Notes under the pieces: model-generated
What the model was told of the DNA's origin: nothing
Database searches by the model: none
What the model saw: only the letters and a program-made list of their open reading frames with translations
Shown here: piece by piece, positions 36,703 through 45,678 of the stretch
How positions within the stretch are numbered: position 1 is the stretch's first letter
Layout of the letters: the number at the start of each line of letters is the position of its first letter
Translations under genes and position numbers: made by a program
Assembly (NCBI GenBank): GCA_903830725.1
Contig: CAIKVH010000048.1
Location: forward strand, 62,001-126,000
Direction of reading: 5' to 3'
DNA length: 64,000 bases
Origin: an uncultured Burkholderiales bacterium
GTDB lineage: Bacteria > Pseudomonadota > Gammaproteobacteria > Burkholderiales > Burkholderiaceae_C

Positions 36703-37230
36703 GTGGAACAAAATTTATTTCAACGCCTTATTCAGCGCGTATCAGAGACCTTTAAATCCCTATTTTCGGGCAATGCAAAAACCACAGTTCAAACCAGTGA
36801 GGACCCCTCTCAAGGTCACCGCGATGACCAGGCGAATGCTGCAAAAGATGCGCACCTGAAAACATCATTATCCTCACTTGACTTAAATCTATTTCATAAA
36901 GTCGATACAGTGATTGGTAACGGTGAGGAGGCATTCGCCGGTGCGGACGTTACAGTTCATTACACCGGATGGTTGATTGATAGTAATGCTTCTGACTTGA
37001 AGGGGCAAAAATTTGACAGCTCAGTTGATAGAGGTCAAACATTTAATTTTCCACTCGGACAAGGCCACGTTATTCGTGGATGGGATGAGGGATTTGCGGG
37101 GATGAAAATTGGGGGTAAAAGAACCTTACTGATACCGCCAGAAATGGGCTACGGAGCTAGAGGTGCAGGGGGCGTTATTCCTCCCAATGCAACCCTGATG
37201 TTTGAAGTAGAGTTGTTCGGCGTAAACTAA
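36703..37230 (+). CDS. FKBP-type peptidyl-prolyl isomerase
   Basis: Cytoplasmic FKBP of 175 residues. The start chosen is GTG 36703 with AGAGAG upstream; the frame runs open to 36613 but without a good start site. Residues 1-65 are a polar, low-complexity extension and 70-175 the FKBP domain: [49 protein letters not shown] and [14 protein letters not shown]. It catalyses prolyl isomerisation and may act as a chaperone. No signal peptide is present. A strong terminator follows. Confidence 0.9.
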   Translation: MEQNLFQRLIQRVSETFKSLFSGNAKTTVQTSEDPSQGHRDDQANAAKDAHLKTSLSSLDLNLFHKVDTVIGNGEEAFAGADVTVHYTGWLIDSNASDLKGQKFDSSVDRGQTFNFPLGQGHVIRGWDEGFAGMKIGGKRTLLIPPEMGYGARGAGGVIPPNATLMFEVELFGVN

Positions 37231-37258
37231 AAAGCCTAATTACTTTCTTTAAAACATT

Positions 37259-37300
37259 AAGCCCCAAGTAAATACCCGTTCAGGGATTTGCTTGGGGCTT
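37259..37300. terminator. Bidirectional terminator between FKBP and tktA
   Basis: A long hairpin: AAGCCCCAAG (37259-37268) pairs with CTTGGGGCTT (37291-37300), and the inner AAAT/ATTT and CCC/GGG also pair around loop GTTCA. It lies between the converging FKBP and transketolase genes, 29 bases after the first stop and 37 before the second. Confidence 0.8.
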
Positions 37301-37336
37301 AGTTGTATTGCGACTAACGTGCAGGAGCTATCTAGT

Positions 37337-39370
37337 TTAGTGAGATGTTAATGCTTTAACCGCATCCACTATAGCTTGAGGAGTGATGCCAAAATGTTTG
37401 TACAACTCCCCTGCAGGTGCTGATTCACCGAAAGTTGATATACCTATCACTTGACCTGCTCGTCCGACATATTTATGCCAGAAATCGGGTTGGGCTGCTT
37501 CTACGGCGACAGCCGGCATAGTAGGCGGGATCACACTTTTTTGATATTCTGAGCTCTGCCTATCAAATACGTTGGTACAAGGCATGGAGACGACGCGCGT
37601 TGGTATTCCGACCTCTGCTAACACGGTTTGTGCATTAATTGCAATTGACGTTTCAGAGCCCGTAGCAAGAATGATTGCCTTCGCACCGGGCATATCTTTG
37701 AGGATGTATCCACCTCTTCGAACATGAGACTCTGAAGTGGCTTGATCTAGTAAGCGGGGCAAGTTTTGTCTAGATAGTGCAAGCAGCGAGGGACCGTCCT
37801 GTCTCTCAATAGACGCGGCCCATGCAACCATTGTCTCAAGCCCATCGGCGGGCCTCCAAACATCTAGGCCGGGTATTAAACGCAATGACGGAATGTGCTC
37901 CACGCTTTGGTGTGTTGGTCCGTCCTCTCCTAGTCCAATGGAGTCATGCGTCATCACATGTATGACGCGAAGCTTCATTAGTGCGGCCATTCGAATTGCA
38001 TTTCGACTGTAGTCGCTAAAGGTCAAAAAGGTACCACCGTAGGGGATGTATCCGCCGTGCAGACCAATGCCGTTCATGATGGCTGCCATTCCAAATTCTC
38101 GTACGCCGTAGGACATATGATTGCCCCACTGATCGCGTTTAGCGGTTTTGCATCCTTTGAAATTCGTTAGGTTTGAACCTGTAAGATCTGCGCTTCCACC
38201 AAAAAATTCAGGGACCAAAGGCGCTAGTAAATCCAGGGCATTTTGGCTTGCCTTGCGAGTAGCAACTGGGTCTGCTTTAGCAACTATAGTTTCGCAAAGA
38301 CTCATCAGGGATGATGCAAACTCATTTCCTAGAGCTCCCTTCATGCGGCGCTCGAACTCTATTGCTTTGGCGGGGAAATGAGCGCGGTAAGAGTTCATGA
38401 CCTTGTTCCAACGGTCTTCATTAACTCTTCCTCGCTCTGAGGCGTCCCAAGAGGATTTAATATCAGCTGGTATGAAGAAGGGTTCATGTGTCCAGTTTAG
38501 GGCTGCACGCGTAGCTTCAACTTCGGCTGCGCCCAGCGCAGAACCGTGTACATCTTGGGACCCGCCCTTGTTCGGGGCTCCTTTGCCGATCACGGTTTTA
38601 CAGCAAATTAGAGTGGGGCGACCATCCTCATGAGTTGCTTGAGTTTGGGCTTGCAAAATAGCTTGATCAACCGCTTGGGGATTGTGACCATCAATATGGG
38701 GTATTACGTTCCAACCGTAAGCCTCGAATCGTTTTGGGGTGTCATCGTTGAACCATCCCTCAACGTGTCCATCAATCGAAATACCGTTATCGTCGTACAA
38801 GAAAATAAGCTTTGATAATCTAAGTGTCCCTGCTAATGAGCATACCTCGTGGCTTATGCCCTCCATTAAGCATCCATCACCCAAGAAGGCGTAGGTGAAG
38901 TGGTCCACGATGTTCAGATGCTGACCGTCGACAACTTCGTTAAATTCTTCACTTAAGAGTTTTTCAGCAAGTGCCATACCCACGGCATTTGCAATGCCCT
39001 GTCCAAGGGGGCCTGTTGTGGTCTCAACCCCAGGGGTTATGCCCACCTCTGGGTGTCCTGGTGTTTTGCTGTGTAGCTGGCGAAACCTTTTCAGATCCTC
39101 AATGGATAGATCGTATCCAGTCAAATGAAGGAGTGCGTAAATAAGCATTGAGCCGTGACCGTTTGAGAGCACAAACCGATCGCGGTTTGCCCAGTGTGGG
39201 TTTTTTGGATTGTGGCGCAGGTGACGGTTCCAAAGCACTTCGGCAATATCGGCCATTCCCATTGGGGCCCCGGGATGACCGGACTTTGCTTTCTCTACTG
39301 CGTCAACAGCCAACATACGGATTGCGTTGGCCATGTTTTGGGCCATTTCGGGTGAGGGGGGCTGCGTCAT
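37337..39370 (-). CDS. tktA: Transketolase
   Basis: Thiamine diphosphate enzyme of the pentose phosphate pathway, 677 residues as usual. Motifs: [18 protein letters not shown] (catalytic His region), [13 protein letters not shown], the ThDP/Mg site [32 protein letters not shown], and in the second half [21 protein letters not shown] and [14 protein letters not shown]. It should work with rpiA, also in this window, to connect ribose and hexose phosphates. It is monocistronic and divergent from feoA across 255 bases. Confidence 0.98.
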   Translation of the reverse strand: MTQPPSPEMAQNMANAIRMLAVDAVEKAKSGHPGAPMGMADIAEVLWNRHLRHNPKNPHWANRDRFVLSNGHGSMLIYALLHLTGYDLSIEDLKRFRQLHSKTPGHPEVGITPGVETTTGPLGQGIANAVGMALAEKLLSEEFNEVVDGQHLNIVDHFTYAFLGDGCLMEGISHEVCSLAGTLRLSKLIFLYDDNGISIDGHVEGWFNDDTPKRFEAYGWNVIPHIDGHNPQAVDQAILQAQTQATHEDGRPTLICCKTVIGKGAPNKGGSQDVHGSALGAAEVEATRAALNWTHEPFFIPADIKSSWDASERGRVNEDRWNKVMNSYRAHFPAKAIEFERRMKGALGNEFASSLMSLCETIVAKADPVATRKASQNALDLLAPLVPEFFGGSADLTGSNLTNFKGCKTAKRDQWGNHMSYGVREFGMAAIMNGIGLHGGYIPYGGTFLTFSDYSRNAIRMAALMKLRVIHVMTHDSIGLGEDGPTHQSVEHIPSLRLIPGLDVWRPADGLETMVAWAASIERQDGPSLLALSRQNLPRLLDQATSESHVRRGGYILKDMPGAKAIILATGSETSIAINAQTVLAEVGIPTRVVSMPCTNVFDRQSSEYQKSVIPPTMPAVAVEAAQPDFWHKYVGRAGQVIGISTFGESAPAGELYKHFGITPQAIVDAVKALTSH

Positions 39371-39556
39371 TTCGGTGAAATCCTGCTAAATAATGTCGAT
39401 TTTACTTCCCCCCGGTTCCACCCCACCGTATCACTTCTCAAGAATTCCTCCTTGGCCATTAAATGTTGTCGCTACATTCGTAGGAGGGGTTTATTAAAGG
39501 TAAAAGGCAATAAAAGATACTTTTTTGGTGCAATTTTGTAGGCTAATATTGTAAAT

Positions 39557-39575
39557 AATAATGATTCTCATTTAT
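39557..39575. promoter_or_regulatory. Fur box upstream of feoAB
   Basis: AATAATGATTCTCATTTAT matches 13 of 19 positions of the Fur consensus GATAATGATAATCATTATC and centres about 60 bases upstream of the feoA start. Repression by Fur when iron is plentiful is the usual control of feoAB. Confidence 0.7.
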
Positions 39576-39625
39576 AATTCAAGGTAAGCAGTTATTAACC
39601 TCAATTTGCCTATTTCGGAACTTGT

Positions 39626-39880
39626 ATGTTGACTCTTGATCTTGCTGTAGAAAACCAGAAATACCGTATTTCACAACTCAGTGCTGAGAAAGAGCCTGGT
39701 TTGGGCCCAGAGTGCATGCGTCAACTCTTTGAACTTGGTTTTATTAAAGGCGAGTCTGTTATGCTGTTGCGGCGAACGATGCCAGGCTCCGATCCCATGG
39801 TGGTTCGTGTGGGAACATCAACGTTCGCACTTAGACGGGCCGAGGCACGCACTATTGGCGTCGAAATGGTTCAAGCCTGA
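39626..39880 (+). CDS. feoA: Ferrous iron transport protein A
   Basis: Small cytoplasmic SH3-like partner of FeoB, 84 residues, with family pattern CMRQLFELGFIKGESVMLLRR, GSDPMVVRVGTSTFALRRAEA. It is thought to control FeoB activity. It is the first gene of feoAB, 62 bases before feoB, beneath a Fur-box-like site. Confidence 0.93.
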   Translation: MLTLDLAVENQKYRISQLSAEKEPGLGPECMRQLFELGFIKGESVMLLRRTMPGSDPMVVRVGTSTFALRRAEARTIGVEMVQA

Positions 39881-39942
39881 GTAAAGATTCATTGCGCCGA
39901 TGCAAGCATAAGTTAGCAACGCATTAGGCTTATGAATGATCA

Positions 39943-41859
39943 ATGACTGAATCCCTCATCCATTTTCACCCGACGGGTAAGTTAATTGCCTTGGTTGGCA
40001 ATCCCAACTGTGGGAAGACGGCTTTGTTTAATCGCCTAACCGGGGGTAAGCAACAGGTTGCTAATTATGCCGGGGTCACTGTTGAGCGCAAAGAAGGCAA
40101 ACTAACACTTGATGATCAAAAGGCGCTCCGAGTCTTGGACCTACCTGGAACTTATAGCCTCTACCCTCGCACGCCAGATGAGCGCGTGACCTGCGATGTT
40201 TTGCGGGGGGTAGCAAAGGGAGAGAAAAAACCTGATCTGTTGATCTGTGTAATTGATGCGACTAACTTGCGCATGAGTTTGCGTTTTGTACTTGCCATCA
40301 AACGCACAGGCATTCAAACAGTTGTAGCCCTGAATATGGTGGATGAGGCGAGGAGTCGGGGTATTGATATAGATGTCGCTGCCCTCTCTTTAGAGTTAGG
40401 TCTTGAGGTCGTCCCGACTGTGGCTATTTCCCGGGAGGGAGATAAGTTATTAAAAGAAGCGTTAAACCGCTTGTTCACTCAAACTACAACTTTCATCCCT
40501 GAAATTAACTCGAATGAAGAACAAACCTTAGAGGAGTCAACTCTACAGTTACAGCAAATTGAGGCTGATCATCAGCGAGTTCAAAGCATTCTTCAAAAAC
40601 TAGGACTCGATCAAATTGTCTACCACACGGGTAGTGATCGACTGGACTCTGTTTTATTGCACCCATTGTTAGGCCCCGTGATTTTGGTCATCATACTTTT
40701 TACGGTCTTTCAAGCGATGTTTACTTGGTCTACCTATCCGATGGGTTTGATCAAAGAATTAAACGAATTTTTAAAAACTCAAATTATCAACACCTTTTCA
40801 CCGAACTGGTTAACGAGCTTAATTGTTGACGGGGTGCTATCTGGGGCGATGGGAGTGATTACGTTCTTGCCCCAGATTTTGATTTTGTTCCTCTTTATAC
40901 TAATACTTGAGGAGTCGGGTTATTTGCCAAGGGCTGCGTACCTCTTGGATCGGTTAATGGGCTCCGTTGGTCTGTCTGGGCGTTCCTTTATTCCTTTGCT
41001 GTCTAGCTTTGCTTGTGCGATTCCGGGCATTATGGCTATGCGTACCATTCCAAACATGAGGGACAGGTATGTAACCATGCTCATCGCGCCTTTGATGACG
41101 TGCTCAGCTAGGTTGCCAGTTTATAGTTTGTTAATCAGTGCCTTCATCCCACAAAGGACCGTGGGAGGATATTTTGAATTGCAGGGTCTGGTCATGTTTG
41201 GACTCTACTTGGCTGGTATTTTTGCGGCACTCTTTGTGGCTTGGATGCTTAAAGTGCTAACGCGTGTTGGTCAACAGGCTCGCCCGCTTATGATGGAGTT
41301 ACCCCGGTACAGATGGCCTAATCCCTGGAATGTGGTTATAGGACTGTTTCAACGCGCCGTCATTTTCATTAAACGCGTTGGCGGCAATATTCTTTTGTTA
41401 ACCATACTCATTTGGTTTTTGGCGAGTTTCCCCTTACCTATTGCAGGGCAAGAATTACGCATTGAAGACAGCTTTGCTGGGATTTTTGGAGGATATTTAA
41501 CTCAAGTACTAGGATCGATAGGTTTTAATTGGCAGATATGTATATCCCTAATCCCCGGCATGGTCGCCCGAGAGGTAGCCATTAGTGCGTTGGGAACAGT
41601 TTATTCACTCACCTCGATGGGAGATGACGGAATATCATCAGCACTTGCACCTATCATCAGTCAGCAGTGGAGTTTGGCGACGGCGCTTTCCCTCTTAACT
41701 TGGTTTATCTTTGCTCCCCAGTGCTTATCCACGATTGCTGTTTTAAAACGTGAGAGCGGGGGGTGGCGAATTCCCTTAATTGCTGTGACCTATCTTTTTG
41801 GATTGGCTTATATATTTAGCTACATCGTTTTTCATCTTGCCAGGAACTTTTTGGCATAA
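39943..41859 (+). CDS. feoB: Ferrous iron permease FeoB
   Basis: Inner-membrane Fe(II) transporter with an N-terminal G domain. G1 is GNPNCGKT (residues 19-26), G2 is in NYAGVTVE, G3 is DLPGTYSL and G4 is NMVD; a helical GDI-like segment follows at about 190-225. The permease part shows the gate regions VITFLPQILILFLFILILEESGYLPRAA, SFACAIPGIMAMRT and SLIPGMVAREVAISALGTVY. At 638 residues it is shorter than the 770-residue E. coli protein, having trimmed G-domain and C-terminal regions but all core motifs. No feoC follows. Confidence 0.96.
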   Translation: MTESLIHFHPTGKLIALVGNPNCGKTALFNRLTGGKQQVANYAGVTVERKEGKLTLDDQKALRVLDLPGTYSLYPRTPDERVTCDVLRGVAKGEKKPDLLICVIDATNLRMSLRFVLAIKRTGIQTVVALNMVDEARSRGIDIDVAALSLELGLEVVPTVAISREGDKLLKEALNRLFTQTTTFIPEINSNEEQTLEESTLQLQQIEADHQRVQSILQKLGLDQIVYHTGSDRLDSVLLHPLLGPVILVIILFTVFQAMFTWSTYPMGLIKELNEFLKTQIINTFSPNWLTSLIVDGVLSGAMGVITFLPQILILFLFILILEESGYLPRAAYLLDRLMGSVGLSGRSFIPLLSSFACAIPGIMAMRTIPNMRDRYVTMLIAPLMTCSARLPVYSLLISAFIPQRTVGGYFELQGLVMFGLYLAGIFAALFVAWMLKVLTRVGQQARPLMMELPRYRWPNPWNVVIGLFQRAVIFIKRVGGNILLLTILIWFLASFPLPIAGQELRIEDSFAGIFGGYLTQVLGSIGFNWQICISLIPGMVAREVAISALGTVYSLTSMGDDGISSALAPIISQQWSLATALSLLTWFIFAPQCLSTIAVLKRESGGWRIPLIAVTYLFGLAYIFSYIVFHLARNFLA

Positions 41860-41864
41860 CGAAG

Positions 41865-41886
41865 CTACCTAGAACTACCTAGGTAG
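41865..41886. repeat. Short palindrome and direct repeat after feoB
   Basis: CTACCTAG occurs twice (41865-41872 and 41875-41882), and the second copy is part of the 12-base palindrome CTACCTAGGTAG (41875-41886). It lies 6 to 27 bases beyond the feoB stop, so it may be a weak terminator, but no T-run follows. Confidence 0.4.
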
Positions 41887-41966
41887 GGGAAGTAAAACTA
41901 GGATATTATTTTGCTTATTCGGTTATCCAAATATCCCAAGTCATTTAATCAGTGGAAAAATATAAA

Positions 41967-42776
41967 ATGAAATTACATTTCTTAACGAGTTGCAAACTAA
42001 GCCTGTGCATCCTACTCCTGCAATACTCTTTGACGTGTCTTGCGCTAACCCCGGAAGAGGAGGACAAGCAAAGGATTGCTGAGTTGGTGGTCGCGAACCA
42101 TATCATTGCAGATCTGGGCGTGGTTGACGGGTTTGGACACATTAGTGTGCGTTCGGTAAAAAATCCTACTCACTACTTTATGTCTCGCTCTAGAGCTCCA
42201 GCATCTGTTACAGCTGCAGATATTTTGGAATATGATTTAGATGATCACCCCATTACCAATAACGGGATGAAGCCTTATGGAGAGCGCTTTATTCATAGCG
42301 AAATATATAAAACTCGTCCTGATGTACAGTCAATTATTCACAGCCATTCCCCCGCTGTGATCCCTTATAGTGTTAGTGATGTAGCTTTAAAACCCTTATC
42401 AAACACTGCCGGTTTTTTAATTCGAGAAGTTCCAGTTTTTGAAATTCGTGAAACCGCGGGCGGAGCAACAGATATGCTCGTAAAAAATAAAGATCTGGGC
42501 GGGGCACTTGCTAAAAAGCTCGGCTCAGCCACTGTCGTGTTGATGCGGGGACACGGTATGGCTGTTGTTGGTAGCTCAATCAAACTTGCAGTCGCTCATG
42601 CTTTTTATACAGAGCGAAATGCCCAACTCCAAACACAAGCTATACAACTTGGGGGAAAGATTAATTTCTATACCCAAGATGAAGCTATTAATGCAGGTAA
42701 TTTTATAGACAGCCAGGTTGATAGACCCTGGGAAATTTGGCAAGAGCAGGCCACGGCTCACAATCCCAAGAAATAG
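41967..42776 (+). CDS. Exported class II aldolase/adducin-family protein
   Basis: The start is probably ATG 41967 (269 residues), with a GTG at 41952 possible. An N-terminal signal peptide (MKLHFLTSCKLSLCILLLQYSLTCLA) is visible. The rest is a class II aldolase fold: DGFGHISVRSV, ADILEYDLDDHPI, YGERFIHSEIYKTRPDVQ, the zinc-binding histidines in IIHSHSPAVIPY and RGHGMAVVG. The family includes fuculose aldolase and ribulose-phosphate epimerase-like enzymes, which are normally cytoplasmic, so an exported copy is unusual. It is followed by an MFS carrier 158 bases later. Confidence 0.8.
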   Translation: MKLHFLTSCKLSLCILLLQYSLTCLALTPEEEDKQRIAELVVANHIIADLGVVDGFGHISVRSVKNPTHYFMSRSRAPASVTAADILEYDLDDHPITNNGMKPYGERFIHSEIYKTRPDVQSIIHSHSPAVIPYSVSDVALKPLSNTAGFLIREVPVFEIRETAGGATDMLVKNKDLGGALAKKLGSATVVLMRGHGMAVVGSSIKLAVAHAFYTERNAQLQTQAIQLGGKINFYTQDEAINAGNFIDSQVDRPWEIWQEQATAHNPKK

Positions 42777-42934
42777 AAAAAACTTTCCTCAATTTCGCGG
42801 TGAACGACAAGCGAATGCGGGCTTAAGCCTTTTCCACAAAAAAAATGGGGATGATTGCTATGCAAGACCCCCCTCTTATAATTGATGATTTAGTTGGTTT
42901 AGAATACGCAAACTTTTTTAAAACTACTTGATCA

Positions 42935-44218
42935 ATGAACGATTCAAATAAAACTACACTTGAAGATGCTATCTACCGCAAAGTAAGCTTAAGGTTAATG
43001 CCTTTGCTATTCCTAGCCTACATAGTTGCTTATCTTGACCGCGTAAACGTAGGCTTTGCAAAATTGCAAATGCTAAGTGCACTGAATCTAACTGATGCAA
43101 TATACGGGTTAGGGGCAGGTATATTTTTCTTTGGGTATTTTATTTTTGAAGTACCCAGCAACATCTTTCTTCATAAAGTAGGTGCTCGCAAGTGGATCTT
43201 TAGAATCATGATCTCATGGGGAGTTCTTTCTGGATGCATGATGTTTGTGACCTCTGCAACGTCTTTTTACATTATGCGGTTTTTATTGGGTGTAGCAGAA
43301 GCCGGATTCTTCCCAGGAATCATCTTATATTTGACCTACTGGTTTCCTGCGCAAAGACGTGGTCGTGCAACTTCAATGTTTTTAACTGCAATTGCATTTG
43401 CAGGAATTGTTGGGGGTCCTGTCTCTGGATGGATCATGAAGAGCATGGACGGCTCTTACGGTCTGCAGGGCTGGCAGTGGCTCTTCCTTATCGAAGCACT
43501 GCCTAGTCTTGTGATGGCTTTTGTTATTTTATTCTGTTTGGATGACAGAGTGGCTGATGCGAAATGGTTAACCGAGGAAGAGCGCGGTGTAGTTGCCTTT
43601 AATATTGAACAAGACTCAGCTCACAAAGAAGAGGTCTCAATATTTAAAGCCCTTACATCAATTAGAGTCTGGCATATGGGATTGATTTATCTCTCCTTTG
43701 TTGCTGGTTTATATGGAATTAGTTTTTGGCTTCCAACGATCATTAAAGCATTTGGCGTGTCTGACCCGTTAGACGTAGGGTTGTTGAGTTCTATCCCATG
43801 GACCTGCGGAGTGGTCGCCATGTATTTCGCAGCTAAGAGCGCAGATCTTAGAAATGAGCGCCGTTGGCATGCAATCGGAGCGGGTATTGCTGGTGCAATT
43901 GGACTCGCTTTAAGTGTTGTCTTTCATGACAATACTGTTTTATCAATGGCAGCGTTATCCCTTGGGACAATGGGCATCATGACTTCGTTGCCATTGTTTT
44001 GGGCCCTACCCACATCTTTTTTAACAGGCTCTGCAGCGGCTGCGGGCATTGCGCTCATTAATTCAATTGGTAATTTATCAGGCTTCGGGGCACCATACGT
44101 TATGGGATTAATAAAGGAGGCCACAAAATCAACTGATTCGGGTGTTTACCTCTTAGCGGGCATGATGCTGCTAGGGGCGTTTTTAGTCTACTTAGTACCC
44201 AAACCCGAAAAAAAGTAA
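42935..44218 (+). CDS. MFS transporter, anion:cation symporter (phthalate/tartrate-like)
   Basis: Twelve-helix transporter of 427 residues. The first loop reads AYLDRVNVGFAKLQM, the ACS-family signature, followed by GYFIFEVPSNIFLHKVGARKWI and EAGFFPGIILYLTYWFPAQRRGRA. The two halves are joined by a cytoplasmic loop near residues 200-240. Members import tartrate, phthalate, hydroxyphenylacetate or sugar acids. Being next to an exported aldolase suggests a carboxylate, but this is inference. A hairpin follows at 44232. Confidence 0.92.
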   Translation: MNDSNKTTLEDAIYRKVSLRLMPLLFLAYIVAYLDRVNVGFAKLQMLSALNLTDAIYGLGAGIFFFGYFIFEVPSNIFLHKVGARKWIFRIMISWGVLSGCMMFVTSATSFYIMRFLLGVAEAGFFPGIILYLTYWFPAQRRGRATSMFLTAIAFAGIVGGPVSGWIMKSMDGSYGLQGWQWLFLIEALPSLVMAFVILFCLDDRVADAKWLTEEERGVVAFNIEQDSAHKEEVSIFKALTSIRVWHMGLIYLSFVAGLYGISFWLPTIIKAFGVSDPLDVGLLSSIPWTCGVVAMYFAAKSADLRNERRWHAIGAGIAGAIGLALSVVFHDNTVLSMAALSLGTMGIMTSLPLFWALPTSFLTGSAAAAGIALINSIGNLSGFGAPYVMGLIKEATKSTDSGVYLLAGMMLLGAFLVYLVPKPEKK

Positions 44219-44231
44219 CTACTGATAAATA

Positions 44232-44256
44232 GATAAGGCGCATTTAGCGCCTTATC
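44232..44256 (+). terminator. Hairpin after the MFS gene
   Basis: Perfect 10-base stem GATAAGGCGC/GCGCCTTATC with loop ATTTA, 13 bases after the stop. The tail is ATTTGACG, not a strong T-run, but the stem strength suggests termination before modA. Confidence 0.6.
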
Positions 44257-44301
44257 ATTTGACGTTGTTAATCCTGCGCTATACATTGCAGAGCAATTTT
44301 C

Positions 44302-45054
44302 ATGAACGTCACTTTGAATAAGCTACTCCCTGTATTGCTCCTTATGAGCGTTTTAACGGTAAATGCGGCAGAGGTATTGGTCGCTGTTGCTGCAAATTTC
44401 TCAGCCCCCGCCCAAAAAATAGCAACATCATTTGAGCAAGATACAGGTCATAGGGCAGTAATATCGATTGGATCAACTGGCAAGTTTTATACTCAGATTA
44501 GAAACGGTGCGCCCTTTCACGTTTTCTTGGCAGCAGATGATGAAACCCCAACTCGCCTTGCAAAGGAGGGCCAAGCTGTTGAAGGAACGCAGTTTACTTA
44601 CGCAATCGGCAAACTGGTGCTTTGGAGCAAACAGGCTCAACTGGTTGATGATCGCGGGGAGATATTAAAGAAGGGAAACTTCGCGCATATTGCGATCGCA
44701 GATCCCAAGTTAGCTCCCTATGGTATTGCCGCTATGCAGGTACTCTCCAAAATGGGACTAGATAAGCAACTCAGCCCCAAGTTCGTTTGGGGAGAAAATA
44801 TAAGTCAAACTTTTCTTTACGTAGATTCCAACGCAACAGAAGTCGGTTTTGTTGCGCTTTCTCAAGTGCTCCAGGAAGGGCGAATAGGGCAAGGATCTGT
44901 TTGGATAGTTCCTATCTCAATGTATGAGAGTCTTAAACAGAATGCGGTACTTTTGAATACAGGCAAAAATAATCCAGCGGCCGAATCATTTATGAAATAC
45001 TTGCAGACTAGCAAGGCCCAGCAAATCATTAAAACCTACGGGTATAGTTTTTAA
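44302..45054 (+). CDS. modA: Periplasmic molybdate-binding protein
   Basis: A 250-residue periplasmic binding protein with signal peptide (about 1-22, ending VNAA). It follows the ModA pattern: VAVAANFSAPAQKIATSFEQ, the anion site SIGSTGKFYTQIRNGAPFHVFLAADD, and DPKLAPYGIAAMQVL with VGFVALSQV. It should deliver molybdate (or tungstate) to a ModBC permease, but no modB or modC lies in the window. It is 135 bases upstream of the molybdenum hydroxylase iorAB, which uses the cofactor. Confidence 0.88.
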   Translation: MNVTLNKLLPVLLLMSVLTVNAAEVLVAVAANFSAPAQKIATSFEQDTGHRAVISIGSTGKFYTQIRNGAPFHVFLAADDETPTRLAKEGQAVEGTQFTYAIGKLVLWSKQAQLVDDRGEILKKGNFAHIAIADPKLAPYGIAAMQVLSKMGLDKQLSPKFVWGENISQTFLYVDSNATEVGFVALSQVLQEGRIGQGSVWIVPISMYESLKQNAVLLNTGKNNPAAESFMKYLQTSKAQQIIKTYGYSF

Positions 45055-45189
45055 CCCCTTTTCCTTGTTTTTTTCGAAGCCAATGGGATAATGGTGTGAT
45101 TGCAGGTCGTTGGTGTAAACCCTAAAAATTAGAGCCACTGAAGCGAGTTAGATTAAACTTCAATTATTGTAAAAACTACAGGAGATGTC

Positions 45190-45654
45190 ATGAGCGTAAC
45201 TTTTCAGTTAAACGGTAAGACTGTATCAGCCAAGGCTGAAACGGATACCCCACTTTTGTGGGTTATCAGGGATGAGCTAGGACTAACGGGTACTAAGTTT
45301 GGCTGTGGAGCAGCGCTTTGCGGTGCGTGTACGGTTCAGCTCAATGGGCAAGCGGTGCGCTCATGTCAGACGACGCTTCAGTCTGTTGCGGGTCAAAAAG
45401 TGACCACAATCGAGAGTCTTGGAAAGGATAACAAACATCCCCTGCAAGCTGCTTGGATCAAGCATGATGTTCCCCAGTGTGGCTATTGCCAATCAGGCCA
45501 GCTGATGAGTGCTCATGCACTCCTTACGGTTAATAAAAATCCTACCGATGCAGAAATTGACGCCGCGATGAGTGGCAACGTTTGCCGGTGCGGTACTTAT
45601 TCGCGCATTAAAGCCGCTATCAAAGATGCGGCCCAAGTAATGCGCAGCGCCTAA
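45190..45654 (+). CDS. iorA: 2Fe-2S subunit of isoquinoline-1-oxidoreductase-like enzyme
   Basis: A 154-residue small subunit of the xanthine oxidase family. The plant-type cluster is bound by [14 protein letters not shown] plus SCQTT, and the second by CGYCQSGQ and CRCGTYSRI. It shuttles electrons from the molybdenum site of the large subunit. An AGGAG site precedes the ATG. It is coupled with iorB 25 bases later. The gene symbol reflects best resemblance; other substrates (aldehydes, N-heterocycles) are possible. Confidence 0.88.
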   Translation: MSVTFQLNGKTVSAKAETDTPLLWVIRDELGLTGTKFGCGAALCGACTVQLNGQAVRSCQTTLQSVAGQKVTTIESLGKDNKHPLQAAWIKHDVPQCGYCQSGQLMSAHALLTVNKNPTDAEIDAAMSGNVCRCGTYSRIKAAIKDAAQVMRSA

Positions 45655-45678
45655 ACATATTGCCAAAGGAATAAGACC

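Noticed and set aside
44260-44301. Possible ModE site upstream of modA (CGCTATACATTGCAGAGC)
   Set aside because: Only one half resembles the ModE consensus, and the second half does not match, so it is not counted as a regulatory site.
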